Source: Oscillospiraceae bacterium (GTDB lineage: Bacteria > Bacillota > Clostridia > Oscillospirales > Ruminococcaceae). Taken from it: DNA of 64,000 nucleotides. This document shows, piece by piece, positions 31,530 to 40,806 of the stretch; within the stretch, counting starts at the first letter, position 1; each line of letters starts with the position of its first letter. The notes below the pieces were generated by a model. The model was not told the origin of the DNA, did not search any database, and saw only the letters and a list, made by a program, of their open reading frames with translations. The position numbers were made by a program, and so were the translations under genes. The stretch spans positions 1 to 64,000 of the forward strand of contig JAAVYW010000045.1 in NCBI GenBank assembly GCA_022791315.1, given 5' to 3'.

Positions 31530-32984
31530 CTAAACCAGCGCCCTATCTTCCTCCCCGGCAGCCTCCTGTTCCGAAGGGGATTCCTCTCCTTCGGAACCTG
31601 TTTCCTGTGTTTCCGGGGAAACACAGGGGGCCGTCTCCTGCTCCGGCTCTGCGGCGGGAACGCCGGCCTCGTCTGTCTCTGCCTTCCTCTCCGGCATCTC
31701 CAAAGGGGCGCTGTCCCCCTTCTCCCCGGTTTCCTGCTCCAAGGCCTCCTTTGCCACTGCCAGCATCAGCTTAATCCGGTTTTCCTGGTTCACCTTGGTG
31801 GCGCCGGGGTCGTAATCAATGGGCACAATGTTGGCGTCGGGCCGCACGCTCTTAATCTTCCGAATCATCCCCTTGCCCACAATGTGGTTGGGCAGGCATC
31901 CAAAGGGCTGGGTGCAGACGATATTGCCATATCCCTGCTCAATGAGCTCCATCATCTCGGCGGTGAGCAGCCATCCCTCCCCCATCTTGCTGCCGTAGCC
32001 GATAATCCCCTTCACCAGCTCTTTCAGATGGGCATAGGGCGCCGGGGCGCGGAAGCTGCCCTGTTCCTTCACTGCGGCGATGAACTCCGCCTCAATTTTC
32101 ACCAGGTAGTTCATCAGCAGGCCCACCACCCGCTTTTTCATACCGCTGCCGCCGTAGAGGGCAATGTCCTCCAGCCGGTTATCCACCTTAAACAGCATGA
32201 ACCCCATCAGCCCCGGCACCATCACCTCGCAGCCCTGCTCATAGAGGAACTGTTCCAGCTCATTATTGGCCAGCGCGGAGTACTTCACATAGATTTCCCC
32301 CACAATCCCCACCCGCACCTTGGGGGTGCGCACCAGGGGCACATGGGCAAAGGACTCGGCAATCCGTTTAAAATTGGCCCGCAGCTCTTGGAGCGTCATC
32401 CCCTTGTTCTGGTTAAAATCCTGGGTCAGCTGTTCAATCCAGCGCTGCACCAGGGCAGCGCTCTGCCCCTTTTCCCGCTCGTAGGGCTTCACCTGGTTAT
32501 CCAAGAGCATCAGCAGGTCGCCATAGGCCAGGATAGCCAACCCCTTGCGCAGCATCCCCAAGGTCAGGTGAAACCCGCTGTTGCGTTCCAGCCCCGAGAT
32601 ATTGAGGGAGATAACCGGTATCTTCTCCAAGCCCGCTTTTCCCAGGGCCTTGCGCAGCAGATGGATATAATTGGAGGCCCGGCACCCGCCCCCTGTCTGG
32701 GTAATCAGCAGGGCGGTCTTATCCAAGTCATATTTCCCGCTGTGAAGTGCGTTCATCATCTGCCCAATCACCAGGAGCGCCGGATAGCAGGTATCGTTAT
32801 GCACATATTTAAGCCCCTCATCCACCACGGCCCGCCCGGTATTGGTGAGCAGCTCCACGCGATAGCCGTATTGGATAAAGATATTTTTCAAGAGCTCAAA
32901 GTGTATGGGCGCCATGTTGGGGATGAGAATGGTGTAATCCTTCTTCATCTCCCGCGTAAATTCCAAGTGCTTCGTATTGACCAT
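31530..32984 (-). CDS. 2-hydroxyacyl-CoA dehydratase D-component-like protein (C-terminal half of a usually fused protein)
   Basis: A 484-residue protein with HgdB/FldC-type features (ILIPNMAPIHFELLKNIF..., HNDTCYPALLVIGQMMNAL, ITQTGGGCRASNYI, GIVGEIYVKYSAL, CTQPFGCLPNHIVG). Conserved cysteines would ligate an Fe-S cluster. The last 60 residues are Glu/Pro-rich and low complexity. In many Clostridia this sequence is the C-terminal part of a protein of about 1400 residues whose N-terminal part matches the gene at 33626. Here they are separate, with repeat copy B between them. It has its own ribosome site (AGAGGAAACT). The substrate of the pair is unknown. Confidence 0.75.
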   Translation of the reverse strand: MVNTKHLEFTREMKKDYTILIPNMAPIHFELLKNIFIQYGYRVELLTNTGRAVVDEGLKYVHNDTCYPALLVIGQMMNALHSGKYDLDKTALLITQTGGGCRASNYIHLLRKALGKAGLEKIPVISLNISGLERNSGFHLTLGMLRKGLAILAYGDLLMLLDNQVKPYEREKGQSAALVQRWIEQLTQDFNQNKGMTLQELRANFKRIAESFAHVPLVRTPKVRVGIVGEIYVKYSALANNELEQFLYEQGCEVMVPGLMGFMLFKVDNRLEDIALYGGSGMKKRVVGLLMNYLVKIEAEFIAAVKEQGSFRAPAPYAHLKELVKGIIGYGSKMGEGWLLTAEMMELIEQGYGNIVCTQPFGCLPNHIVGKGMIRKIKSVRPDANIVPIDYDPGATKVNQENRIKLMLAVAKEALEQETGEKGDSAPLEMPERKAETDEAGVPAAEPEQETAPCVSPETQETGSEGEESPSEQEAAGEEDRALV

Positions 32985-33032
32985 AGTTTCCTCTTTCTCT
33001 CTCTTTTTTAGGGGTTCCTCCCCTATAAAACC

Positions 33033-33587
33033 TATCGCGCCGTAGGCAAATCAAAGTTTCCGGGCCAGCGCAGCTGGCCTTGTCCACACCTTTTCAAAGG
33101 GTGGTGGGGTCGAGGGGCAAAGCCCTTCGTCGCTCATCGCAATGAGCGAAATACCCCTTCTAAGGGGCGGCGTATCTGTAGCAAGCCCAGCCTGCGCACC
33201 CAGCCAACAAGCCGCCCTCCACCTAGCTCCCCTTTGCCAGTAACACTTCCCCCGCCCTCGCCGCCTTTGCCGACGGCAAACAGGCCCAGGCTCGCCTATC
33301 TCGCGGGCTTGTCGGTTCCCGCAGCGAGCAGGCAAAGGCCAACCTCCCGTTGGCCTGGTTCCTTGCCTTGCCGCAAGGAAACGAAAGGCCCATAGGGACA
33401 AGCCCCTATGTACCCCGGCGGTGTCGGTAGGGGTCACTCGGGTGTCGGCGAACGCTCCGGAAGTTATCGTTCCCACTTTTAGCAGTGACAAGGCCAGGTG
33501 AAGCGAGCTCGGTGCGGCCCCTCAGTTAGTTCGCCTTGGCTTTCTGAGGGGGCGGGGCGGTTCTCATTGGGCCTCTCGATTCCCCAA
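33033..33587 (+). repeat. Hairpin-mosaic dispersed repeat, copy B
   Basis: Same element as at 9507, about 555 bp. It carries two extra hairpin modules absent from copies A and C: GGCCAGC/GCTGGCC after the start block, and GGCCAAC/GTTGGCC before the TTCCTTGC hairpin. Paired arms at 33111-33129 and 33130-33149 match copy A or E with compensatory changes. It lies on the opposite strand to both flanking genes and separates the activase and dehydratase genes. Confidence 0.9.
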
Positions 33588-33625
33588 ACTTTTTACATCC
33601 CAGTTTTTACAGCTAGGCCTTTGGG

Positions 33626-36556
33626 CTAATCCCCAGCCGCCTGTTCCTGTTCCAGCGCTGCAAACAGGCTCCGCAGGCGTATCTTTACTGCGCCTAAATT
33701 GGTAATCTCGTCAATCTTAATCTGGGTATAAATCCGGCCCGCGTTTTCCAGGTGGGCGCGCACCTCGTCGGTGGTGATGGCGTCCACCCCGCAGCCGAAG
33801 GACACCAGCTGCACTAGGTTCAGGTTCTTATCCCCGCTGCGCGCCACAAAATCCGCTGCGGCATAGAGCCGGGAGTGATAGGTCCACTGGTTCAAAACCG
33901 TGGTGGGTATCTTCTGGGTCAGCTGGCTGATGCCGTCCTCCGAAATCACCACGGCCCCGCAGTCGCACACCAGCTTGTCAATGCCGTGGCTGATTTCCGG
34001 GTCAATGTGATAGGGCCGTCCCGCCAGGATAACCACCGGCAGGTTCTTCTCCCTTGCCAGCCGCAGGAACTCCTCCCCCTTGCGGTGGATGCGCCCCATG
34101 TGGGCCTCCTGCTCGGCATAGGCGGCTTTCACTGCCTTTACCACCTCTTTTTGCGTAAAGCCGCCGAACTCCCGCTCCATCAGCTCATAGAACTTCCGGG
34201 CAAAGTCCTTCGGCCTGTGAATCCCCAGGTAGTCGCAGATGAATTTCACCTGCTTCACCGCCGGCACATTGGCCTGTATCACCTCCGGATAATAGGCCAC
34301 CACCGGGCAGTTGTAGTGGTTATCCCCCAGGTTCTCGTCTAAGTTATAGCTCAGGCAGGGATAAAAGATGGCGGAAACCCCGCTGTCCACCAGCTCCTCC
34401 ACATGCCCGTGCATCAGCTTGGCCGGGAAACACACCGTGTCCGAGGGGATTGTGTGCTGCCCCTTCAAATAGAGCTTCCGGTTGGAGGCCGGGGAGGTGA
34501 CTACCGTAAAGCCCAGCTTGGTAAACAGGGTGTGCCAAAAGGGCAGCAGCTCGTAGTTGTTGAGCCCCATGGGGATGCCAATGGTCCCCCGCTTCCCCTC
34601 CCTGGGCCCATAGGCCGAGAGCAGCTCCCGCTTATACTCGTACATGTTATACTGCATGGCCTCCCCGTGGATAGCCAAAGGCTTATCGCAGCGGTTGCCC
34701 CCCACAAAGCGCCGCCCGCTGCCAAAGGTGTTGATGGTGAGCCGGCAGTGGTTGGAGCAGCCCCCGCAGGTTGTCACCTTCACCTCGTGTACAAAGGTTG
34801 CCAGCTGTTCCGGTGTCACAATGCGGCTGTGCTCCTGGCCTGCCCTGGCCGCCCGCTCCTTGGCGTAGAGCGCCGCCCCATAGGCCCCCATGAGCCCTGA
34901 GATATTGGGCCGTATCACGTCCCGGCCAATCTCCTTTTCAAAGGCCCTGAGCACCGCGTCGTTGAGGAAAGTGCCCCCCTGCACCACAATATGCTGCCCC
35001 AATGCGTCGGCGCTGGCAGCCCGTATCACCTTGTACAGGGCGTTTTTCACCACACTGATGGAGAGCCCCGCCGAGATGTTTTCAATGGAGGCCCCGTCCT
35101 TCTGGGCCTGCTTCACCGAGGAATTCATAAACACCGTGCAGCGGGAGCCCAAATCCACCGGCCGGTCGGCAAAGAGCCCCAGCTTGGCAAAGTCCCCGAT
35201 GGAGTAATTCCAGGCCCCGGCAAAGGTCTGCAAAAAGGAGCCGCAGCCCGAGGAGCAGGCCTCGTTCAGAAAGATGTTGTCAATCACCCCGTCCCGGATT
35301 TTAAAGCACTTGATGTCCTGCCCGCCGATGTCAATGATAAAGTCCACCTGGGGGTTAAACTTCTTCGCCGCCGTAAAGTGGGCAATGGTCTCCACAATTC
35401 CGTAATCCAGCTGGAAGGCGTTCTTGATCATCTCCTCCCCATATCCCGTGGCTGCCGAGGCCACAAGCCGGGTGAGGGGATAGTCGTGGTAATACTGCTG
35501 GATAAATTCCCGGATATGCGGCACCGGGTTGCCGCTGTTGGGCAGGTAGCGGCTGCACAAAATCCGGTCCTCCTCATCAGTCACCACAGCCTTCACCGTG
35601 GTGGAGCCCGCGTCGATGCCCAGATACACCGGCCCCATCACCGCCCCCTCCTCCCGGATGGGCACCCTGTGGGCGGCATGGCGCAGCGCAAACGCCTTGT
35701 ATTCCTCCTGGTTTTCAAAGAGCGGCGCGCAGGAGATATAGCTCTCGCTGGAACGGTAGGACTCCACCGCCGCCAGCACTTCCTCCAGCACCAGCGGTTC
35801 CTGGGGCACAAAAGCGGCCCCCAGGGCCACAAAATAGAGGGAGTTCTCCGGGCAGATGCCCTGGATGTGCAGAATGCTGTCAAAGGCCGCCCGCAGCTGG
35901 GAGAGGAAGGACAGCGGCCCGCCCAGGTACACCACCTGCCCCCCAATCTCCCGCCCCTGGGCCAGCCCGGCCACAGTCTGGTTCACCACGGCGGCAAAAA
36001 TGCTGGCCGAGATGTCGTTTTTCCTGGCGCCCTGATTCAAGAGGGGCTGGATATCCGACTTGGCAAACACCCCGCAGCGGGAGGCCACCGTGTATATCTT
36101 CTCATAGGACTTGGCCAGCTCGTTCATCTCGTCGGGATTCAAATCCAGCAGGGTGGCCATCTGGTCGATAAAGGCCCCGGTGCCCCCGGCACAGGAGCCG
36201 TTCATCCGCACCTCCAGCCCATCGGTTAAGAAGAGGATTTTCGCGTCTTCGCCCCCCAGCTCAATCACGGTGTCTGTGCCCGGCAGCAGGCGGTTCACCG
36301 CAATCCGGGTGGCATAGACCTCCTGCACAAAGGGGATTCCGGCGCTGTCGGCAATCCCCATCCCCGCAGAACCGGAGATGCACACCTGTGCCCGCTCCTC
36401 CCCGGGGAAGCGCTTTCTCACCTCCCGCAGGATGGCCGCGGTCTTGCCGGTGATTTGGGAAAAATGCCGCTCATATGTAGAGAACTGTATCTCATCCTGT
36501 TCATTTAAGACCACACATTTCAGCGTAGTCGAGCCAATATCCAAACCGATTTTCAT
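33626..36556 (-). CDS. Acyl-CoA dehydratase activase-like protein (double ASKHA domains plus DUF2229)
   Basis: A 976-residue protein. Two HgdC-type ATPase domains occur in tandem: residues 1-290 (GLDIGSTTLKCVVL, ELGGEDAKI, NGSCAGGTGAF) and about 315-590 (GIDAGSTTVKAVV, DIGGQDIKCF, NEACSSGCGSF). A DUF2229-type region follows (TCGGCSNHCRL..., DTVCFPAKLMHGH) and a C-terminal part (GRPYHIDPEISHGID). Activases use ATP and a 4Fe-4S cluster held between subunits to inject an electron into a dehydratase. The partner is encoded next on the same strand but beyond repeat copy B. The start ATG has GGGGATATTCC upstream and its own promoter. Confidence 0.9.
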   Translation of the reverse strand: MKIGLDIGSTTLKCVVLNEQDEIQFSTYERHFSQITGKTAAILREVRKRFPGEERAQVCISGSAGMGIADSAGIPFVQEVYATRIAVNRLLPGTDTVIELGGEDAKILFLTDGLEVRMNGSCAGGTGAFIDQMATLLDLNPDEMNELAKSYEKIYTVASRCGVFAKSDIQPLLNQGARKNDISASIFAAVVNQTVAGLAQGREIGGQVVYLGGPLSFLSQLRAAFDSILHIQGICPENSLYFVALGAAFVPQEPLVLEEVLAAVESYRSSESYISCAPLFENQEEYKAFALRHAAHRVPIREEGAVMGPVYLGIDAGSTTVKAVVTDEEDRILCSRYLPNSGNPVPHIREFIQQYYHDYPLTRLVASAATGYGEEMIKNAFQLDYGIVETIAHFTAAKKFNPQVDFIIDIGGQDIKCFKIRDGVIDNIFLNEACSSGCGSFLQTFAGAWNYSIGDFAKLGLFADRPVDLGSRCTVFMNSSVKQAQKDGASIENISAGLSISVVKNALYKVIRAASADALGQHIVVQGGTFLNDAVLRAFEKEIGRDVIRPNISGLMGAYGAALYAKERAARAGQEHSRIVTPEQLATFVHEVKVTTCGGCSNHCRLTINTFGSGRRFVGGNRCDKPLAIHGEAMQYNMYEYKRELLSAYGPREGKRGTIGIPMGLNNYELLPFWHTLFTKLGFTVVTSPASNRKLYLKGQHTIPSDTVCFPAKLMHGHVEELVDSGVSAIFYPCLSYNLDENLGDNHYNCPVVAYYPEVIQANVPAVKQVKFICDYLGIHRPKDFARKFYELMEREFGGFTQKEVVKAVKAAYAEQEAHMGRIHRKGEEFLRLAREKNLPVVILAGRPYHIDPEISHGIDKLVCDCGAVVISEDGISQLTQKIPTTVLNQWTYHSRLYAAADFVARSGDKNLNLVQLVSFGCGVDAITTDEVRAHLENAGRIYTQIKIDEITNLGAVKIRLRSLFAALEQEQAAGD

Positions 36557-36616
36557 GGAATATCCCCTTCCGGCGCCCCTCTCCGCCCTGCAGTCAAAGC
36601 ACCTGATGATGCGCCT

Positions 36617-36644
36617 ATTTTAACACACATTTGTGAATAAACAA
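36617..36644 (-). promoter_or_regulatory. Promoter of the activase gene
   Basis: On the minus strand TTGTTT (36639-36644), a 16-base spacer and TAAAAT (36617-36622). The AT-rich region 36645-36892 has no gene. Confidence 0.6.
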
Positions 36645-36892
36645 TGAAGCACAAATAGCCTTTTCCGTACCTTTTCTCATACGGTATTCACCAGACATTA
36701 TTATAATCTATTTTTTCGCGCTTTTCCACTGGTATTTTCTCAAATCCCCCAGGAAAGTTCTGTCCCCGCCCTTATTTCCCGCTAAGATTCTGTCAAAAAG
36801 GCCGCTGCCCGGCGAAAAATTTTCCATTTTTCATGAAAAACCCGTTCCAAAACAGGGAAACTTCTCTGCCCCCATTTCCGGGCAAACGAGAA

Positions 36893-36915
36893 GGCCTGGG
36901 GGGATACCCCAGGCC
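36893..36915 (-). terminator. Terminator of the Cys-rich protein gene
   Basis: GGCCTGGGG (36893-36901) and CCCCAGGCC (36907-36915) form a perfect 9-bp stem. On the minus strand TTCTCGTTT follows. Confidence 0.7.
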
Positions 36916-36929
36916 CGTCATACCGCCTG

Positions 36930-37721
36930 TTATTCCTCCTGGCACAGGTCATCCAGGCGCGGAGGGAAAAACTCGGCAGTGGGGAACTTGATTTTCTTAA
37001 AAAGGTCACAGGGGCTCTCCTCCCCGCCGCCGGGATTGGATTCCCCAGGGACGCAGAAGTCATAAGTAGGCACCATCAGCTGCACATTCCGCTGGAGCCA
37101 CACAATGAAAAACAGCCCCAGGGAAACCGAGATACGCTTTTTCACGCACACGCCGTTATAGCATCCGCCTCCAATGGGTTCCAGGCAGGGCGGCAGGCTA
37201 AACCCGGGGTCGCACACCGGCCCGCAGACATCCACCGCCGTACAGGAGAGGATAATGGGGTCCACCACCTGCACTGCGGCCTTGGGCAGCCCCAGGGGCT
37301 TGGAGATGGGCTCGCAGGTACAGCGGTCCATGGTGGAATCAAAGGTTTTCACCTTCCCCTCGCTGCCATAGAGGATGACCTTTTTACAAAACTGCGAAAA
37401 CCCAAAAACCGAGGTGGGCAGGCATCCCACAACCGGATAGACATCCAGCCCGATGCGGATATAAAACGTCATATCCACAGAATAGAACCCCTGATTAAAG
37501 GGCACGGGCTCCACATCCAGGAACACTGCCACCACTTCTGCTTCCTTTGTCTTAATACTCACAGCCTGGTCTACTATCGCCTGGTTTTCGGCTGTGAAAT
37601 AAATCCGCAGGTCTTCGATGCAATCCTTATCCGAGCAGCTGTCATAAATTCTGCCCGCCTCCATGCACACTGCCTCCTTGAACTCTTCGCAGGGTGCGCC
37701 TGTCACGTTTTGTTCTGCCAT
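36930..37721 (-). CDS. Conserved cysteine-rich clostridial protein of unknown function
   Basis: A 263-residue protein starting MAEQNVTGAPCEEFKEAVCM with many cysteines (CSDKDCIEDL, CTCEP, CTAVDVCGPVCDPG, CYNGVCVKKR). I recognise the pattern as a conserved hypothetical seen in spore-forming Clostridia (VDMTFYIRI, KKVILYGSEGKVKTF), without a defined role. There is no signal peptide or clear membrane helix. The Cys content and family distribution would fit a spore-surface or metal-binding protein, but this is a guess. It is a single-gene unit. Confidence 0.75.
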   Translation of the reverse strand: MAEQNVTGAPCEEFKEAVCMEAGRIYDSCSDKDCIEDLRIYFTAENQAIVDQAVSIKTKEAEVVAVFLDVEPVPFNQGFYSVDMTFYIRIGLDVYPVVGCLPTSVFGFSQFCKKVILYGSEGKVKTFDSTMDRCTCEPISKPLGLPKAAVQVVDPIILSCTAVDVCGPVCDPGFSLPPCLEPIGGGCYNGVCVKKRISVSLGLFFIVWLQRNVQLMVPTYDFCVPGESNPGGGEESPCDLFKKIKFPTAEFFPPRLDDLCQEE

Positions 37722-37914
37722 ATCGGGACCTCCCTACATCTCAAAGATAGATTGCTTTGCTACCATCTTATGAGAGAGGACGGGGTTTGTTACAATTTCT
37801 CCCAATCCCTCCTGCGTTTTTTTCAGGTTCCGTCCCCTTCGGGGCAAAGGCCGGCTTCATTGGCCCCCATCTTTTGGGGCCAGGTGTCCTTCCCGTCTCA
37901 GGTCTATCGCGCCG

Positions 37915-38405
37915 TAGGTAAACTAAAGTTTCCGTCCACCCTTTCCAAAGGGTGGTGGTTTCCAAAGGCAAAGCCTTTGGTCGCTCACCGCAGTGAGCGA
38001 AATTCCCCTCTAAGGGGCGGCGTATCCATAACAAGCTAAGGCGCGCACCCAGCCCACAAGCCGCCCTCCTCCCAGCTTCCCTTTGCCGCCATCACGTCCC
38101 ATCTCCTCGCCGCCTTTGCCAACGGCAAACAGGCCAAAGCTTCATCTCAGCCCAGGCTTGTCGGTTCCCGCACCGACAGGCGGCTTCCTTGCCTTGCCGC
38201 AAGGAAGCGAAAGGCCCATAGGGGCAAGCCCCTATGTACAATCTGTATAGGAGCAAAGCTCCTATACAGATTCGGCATTGTCAGCAGGGGTCACTCGGTG
38301 GTCGGCGGACGCTCCGGATGCCAGCGTTCTCCCACTTTTAGCAGTGACGAGGCCAGGTGAAGCGGGCTCGGTACGGCAGCAAACAGTTTCTCATTGAGCC
38401 TCTCC
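37915..38405 (+). repeat. Hairpin-mosaic dispersed repeat, copy C
   Basis: Same element as at 9507, subtype A/C (about 490 bp). Paired arms: 37962-37980 (loop AAA) and 37981-38000 (loop CGCA), both with compensatory changes relative to copy A. A private 33-base hairpin (15-bp perfect stem, loop AAA) is inserted at 38240-38272 after the CATAGGGGC hairpin. It lies between divergent genes. Confidence 0.9.
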
Positions 38406-38505
38406 CTCCCAGCCTTTCTCCTCTCATATCCCCGCTTTTTCCCTTCCTTCCCCTTCCCAAATCCGCCAAAATATGCTATAGTCAGACCAGAAAGGGGGAT
38501 TCCCT

Positions 38506-39480
38506 GTGAGAATTGCGATTTTGGACGCTGCAAGCGTCAATCCCGGCGACCTGAGTTGGGGCCCGGTGCAGTCCTTGGGCGACACCTGCATCTATCCTGC
38601 CACTGCCCCCCAGGACACTGTCTCCCATATCGCCGACGCCCAGGCCATCCTGGTCAACCGGGTTTCGTTGGGGAGAGAGGAGCTGGCCCGGTGCCCTGCC
38701 CTGTCCTATATCGGCGTCTTCGCCACCGGCTACAACCTCATCGACACCTCTGCCGCCCGCGACTTAGGCATCGCCGTGGCAAATGTCCCTGCCTATAGCA
38801 CCGGCGCAGTGTCCCAGGCCGTCTTTGCCTTCCTGCTGCACATTGCCAGCGATGTGGCCGGGCACGATTCCCTGGTAAAGCAGGGGGCCTGGGAACGCCC
38901 CGGCGGCTTTGACTACTCCCTCACCCGCACCTTTGAGCTGGCGGGCAAGACCATTGGCCTGGTGGGCTTTGGCAATATCGGGCAGCAGGTGGCAAAGCTG
39001 GCCCAGGCCTTTGGGATGCAGGTGCTGGCCTGGTGCCGCCATCCCCGCCCGGAATGGGAGGGCCCCACCCTCCGCTTTGCCCCCCTGGAACAGCTGCTGG
39101 CCCAGGCCGATTTTGTCAGCCTCCACCTCCCTCTCACCCCTGGGACCCACCACCTCATCGGCCGGGAGGCCCTGGCAAAGATGAAAGAGGGGGCCTCCCT
39201 CATCAACACTGCCCGGGGCGGCATCCTGGAACAGCAGGCCGTGGTGGAGGCCTTGGACAGCGGCCGCCTGCGCTGGGCCTGTATTGACGTGCTGGAAACC
39301 GAGCCGCCCCTCCCCGGCAACCCCCTCCTCCACCACCCCCGCTGCATCGCCACCCCCCATGTGGCCTGGGCCTGCCGGGAGACCAGGGAGCGGGTCATCC
39401 GGCTGGCGGCGGAAAACCTGGCCGCTTTCTTTGCCGGGGAGCCTCAAAACGTGGTAAACGGCGTGGAGCCGAGACGATAG
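38506..39480 (+). CDS. D-2-hydroxyacid dehydrogenase (glycerate/hydroxypyruvate type)
   Basis: A 324-residue NAD(P)-dependent dehydrogenase. It shows Rossmann motif LVGFGNIGQQVAKLAQAFG, the catalytic Arg in NTARGG, Glu in LETEPP and His in TPHVAWA. Similarity is closest by eye to glycerate dehydrogenase/hydroxypyruvate reductase (HprA) types, which reduce hydroxypyruvate to D-glycerate. Substrate specificity cannot be fixed from sequence. The GTG start follows GAAAGGGGG. The next gene starts 12 bases after its stop. Confidence 0.9.
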   Translation: MRIAILDAASVNPGDLSWGPVQSLGDTCIYPATAPQDTVSHIADAQAILVNRVSLGREELARCPALSYIGVFATGYNLIDTSAARDLGIAVANVPAYSTGAVSQAVFAFLLHIASDVAGHDSLVKQGAWERPGGFDYSLTRTFELAGKTIGLVGFGNIGQQVAKLAQAFGMQVLAWCRHPRPEWEGPTLRFAPLEQLLAQADFVSLHLPLTPGTHHLIGREALAKMKEGASLINTARGGILEQQAVVEALDSGRLRWACIDVLETEPPLPGNPLLHHPRCIATPHVAWACRETRERVIRLAAENLAAFFAGEPQNVVNGVEPRR

Positions 39481-39491
39481 GAGGAAAGCCA

Positions 39492-40373
39492 ATGCCACCA
39501 AAAATCGAAAAATACCAGATGCGCCTGCGCATGGAGTCCAAGGCGGAGGAAAACCGGGCAAAGCCCCCTCTCCAATCCCCGGATGTGGCCGAGACAGCCG
39601 AATTCCTCTTCTCCCGCTCCCTGCCCCATCGGGGGGACAGCGACCCCCTCCTGCTGGCGAAACGGAAGCAAAACCGGGCAGAGCAGTACCTGGTAAAGCA
39701 CGCCTATACCGATTGTGCCTGCAATGAGTTTGTCTACACCAAGCTGGCCCAGGCCATGGGCTATTCCATGCCCGATGTGCTTCTCCTGCGCCTCTCTCCC
39801 CAGGAGAAACGCCCCTATTTTGCCACCGAATACCTCATTGCCCAGCGCTATTTAGCTGTCAGCGACCCCGACCCCAGCTATGCCAAAATACGGGAGCAGG
39901 CCGAAAACTGGTCCCAGTATTTCTCCTTCCAGGCCCTCTACGGCATCACAGGGGAGGGGGACGGTTTGGAAATCCTCTTGGCCGAGGACAGGAAAATCTA
40001 TCGGGTCGATACCACCGACGCCTTCCCCGTCGGCAACTATTACCTGGACGTTGCAGGCATCACCCAGGAAATCGGCGGCGCCCGCCCCTCGGACCGGATT
40101 CAAGACAGGCTGCTCTCCATGGATTTCTCCAAAACCCTGAACGTCCCCGCCTGCAACCGCCTGTTGGAGCAGTGCCTGCAACTTGACAGCGCCAGCCGCC
40201 CCTATTTCCTGGAACCCTTTGCCCTGCTGCCGGAAATCCCAGCTTCCTATATCGACGGGTTCCTCAACACCCTCTGCTATTTCTACCCCGATTTCATCGG
40301 CAACTATTTCAAGCGATACCTTTCCGCCCTGCAAGAGCAGTGCGCAGCCTATTGGCGCGCTTTTTCCCGCTAA
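39492..40373 (+). CDS. Uncharacterised protein, possibly HipA-kinase-like
   Basis: A 293-residue protein. The block RAEQYLVKHAYTDCACNEFVYTKLAQAMGYSMPDVLLL resembles the HipA-type kinase N-lobe (K-H ... NE ... A...G), and YRVDTTDAF could be an Asp-containing catalytic segment, but the canonical HipA HxxN and DxD motifs are not clear. The first 60 residues are basic and unfolded-looking. It is co-transcribed with the dehydrogenase gene and ends at a bidirectional terminator. Treat as unknown function. Confidence 0.5.
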   Translation: MPPKIEKYQMRLRMESKAEENRAKPPLQSPDVAETAEFLFSRSLPHRGDSDPLLLAKRKQNRAEQYLVKHAYTDCACNEFVYTKLAQAMGYSMPDVLLLRLSPQEKRPYFATEYLIAQRYLAVSDPDPSYAKIREQAENWSQYFSFQALYGITGEGDGLEILLAEDRKIYRVDTTDAFPVGNYYLDVAGITQEIGGARPSDRIQDRLLSMDFSKTLNVPACNRLLEQCLQLDSASRPYFLEPFALLPEIPASYIDGFLNTLCYFYPDFIGNYFKRYLSALQEQCAAYWRAFSR

Positions 40374-40386
40374 ACGCGGCAGCCAA

Positions 40387-40432
40387 AAAGCCACCCCTGT
40401 CCCGCTTCCCAGCGCAGGACGAGGGTGGCTTT
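40387..40432. terminator. Bidirectional terminator between convergent genes
   Basis: AAAGCCACCC (40387-40396) pairs with GGGTGGCTT (40423-40431), with an internal loop region between. Confidence 0.65.
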
Positions 40433-40445
40433 CCTCTGCCATAAC

Positions 40446-40787
40446 TCAATACCGAATCAAATGGAACTGCCCAATCACTGGCAGCGGAACCATTTTCCCC
40501 TGGGCCGCGTTGCCGATGCCCATGAGAATCAGCACAAACATGCAGATTCCCCCGCCCAAAAAGACAATCTGCCCCACAAAGGGGATAATCTGCACAATGG
40601 AGAGGATGACACAGCAAATCAGCACAATCAGCCCCTGGTTGGCGTGATACCGCCCAAAGCTGGAGGAAGGGCAGGCAATCAACGGCAGGAAAAACAGCAG
40701 ATAGGCCAGCATGGCGAAAATCTTGTTTTTCTCCACCTCCTCCCTTGCCTCGTCGTTCAGGTCGTCGCTGTAAAATTTCTGGCTCAT
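40446..40787 (-). CDS. DUF4870-like small membrane protein
   Basis: A 113-residue protein with three membrane helices: AMLAYLLFFLPLIA, GLIVLICCVILSIVQII and GQIVFLGGGICMFVLILMGI. The pattern KIFAMLAYL...YHANQGL matches the DUF4870/Tic20-like family of small Firmicutes membrane proteins with no known biochemical function. The ATG has AGGAG upstream. It lies downstream of the surface protein gene at 40807 (gap 19 bases), probably in one transcript. Confidence 0.75.
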   Translation of the reverse strand: MSQKFYSDDLNDEAREEVEKNKIFAMLAYLLFFLPLIACPSSSFGRYHANQGLIVLICCVILSIVQIIPFVGQIVFLGGGICMFVLILMGIGNAAQGKMVPLPVIGQFHLIRY

Positions 40788-40806
40788 CGTAAAAACTCCT
40801 TTCTCC

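Noticed and set aside
31179..33011. A 610-codon + strand frame across 31.2-33.0 kb
   Set aside because: It is antisense to the dehydratase-like gene with conserved Cys motifs and its composition (Leu/His/Pro-rich) is that of a shadow frame.
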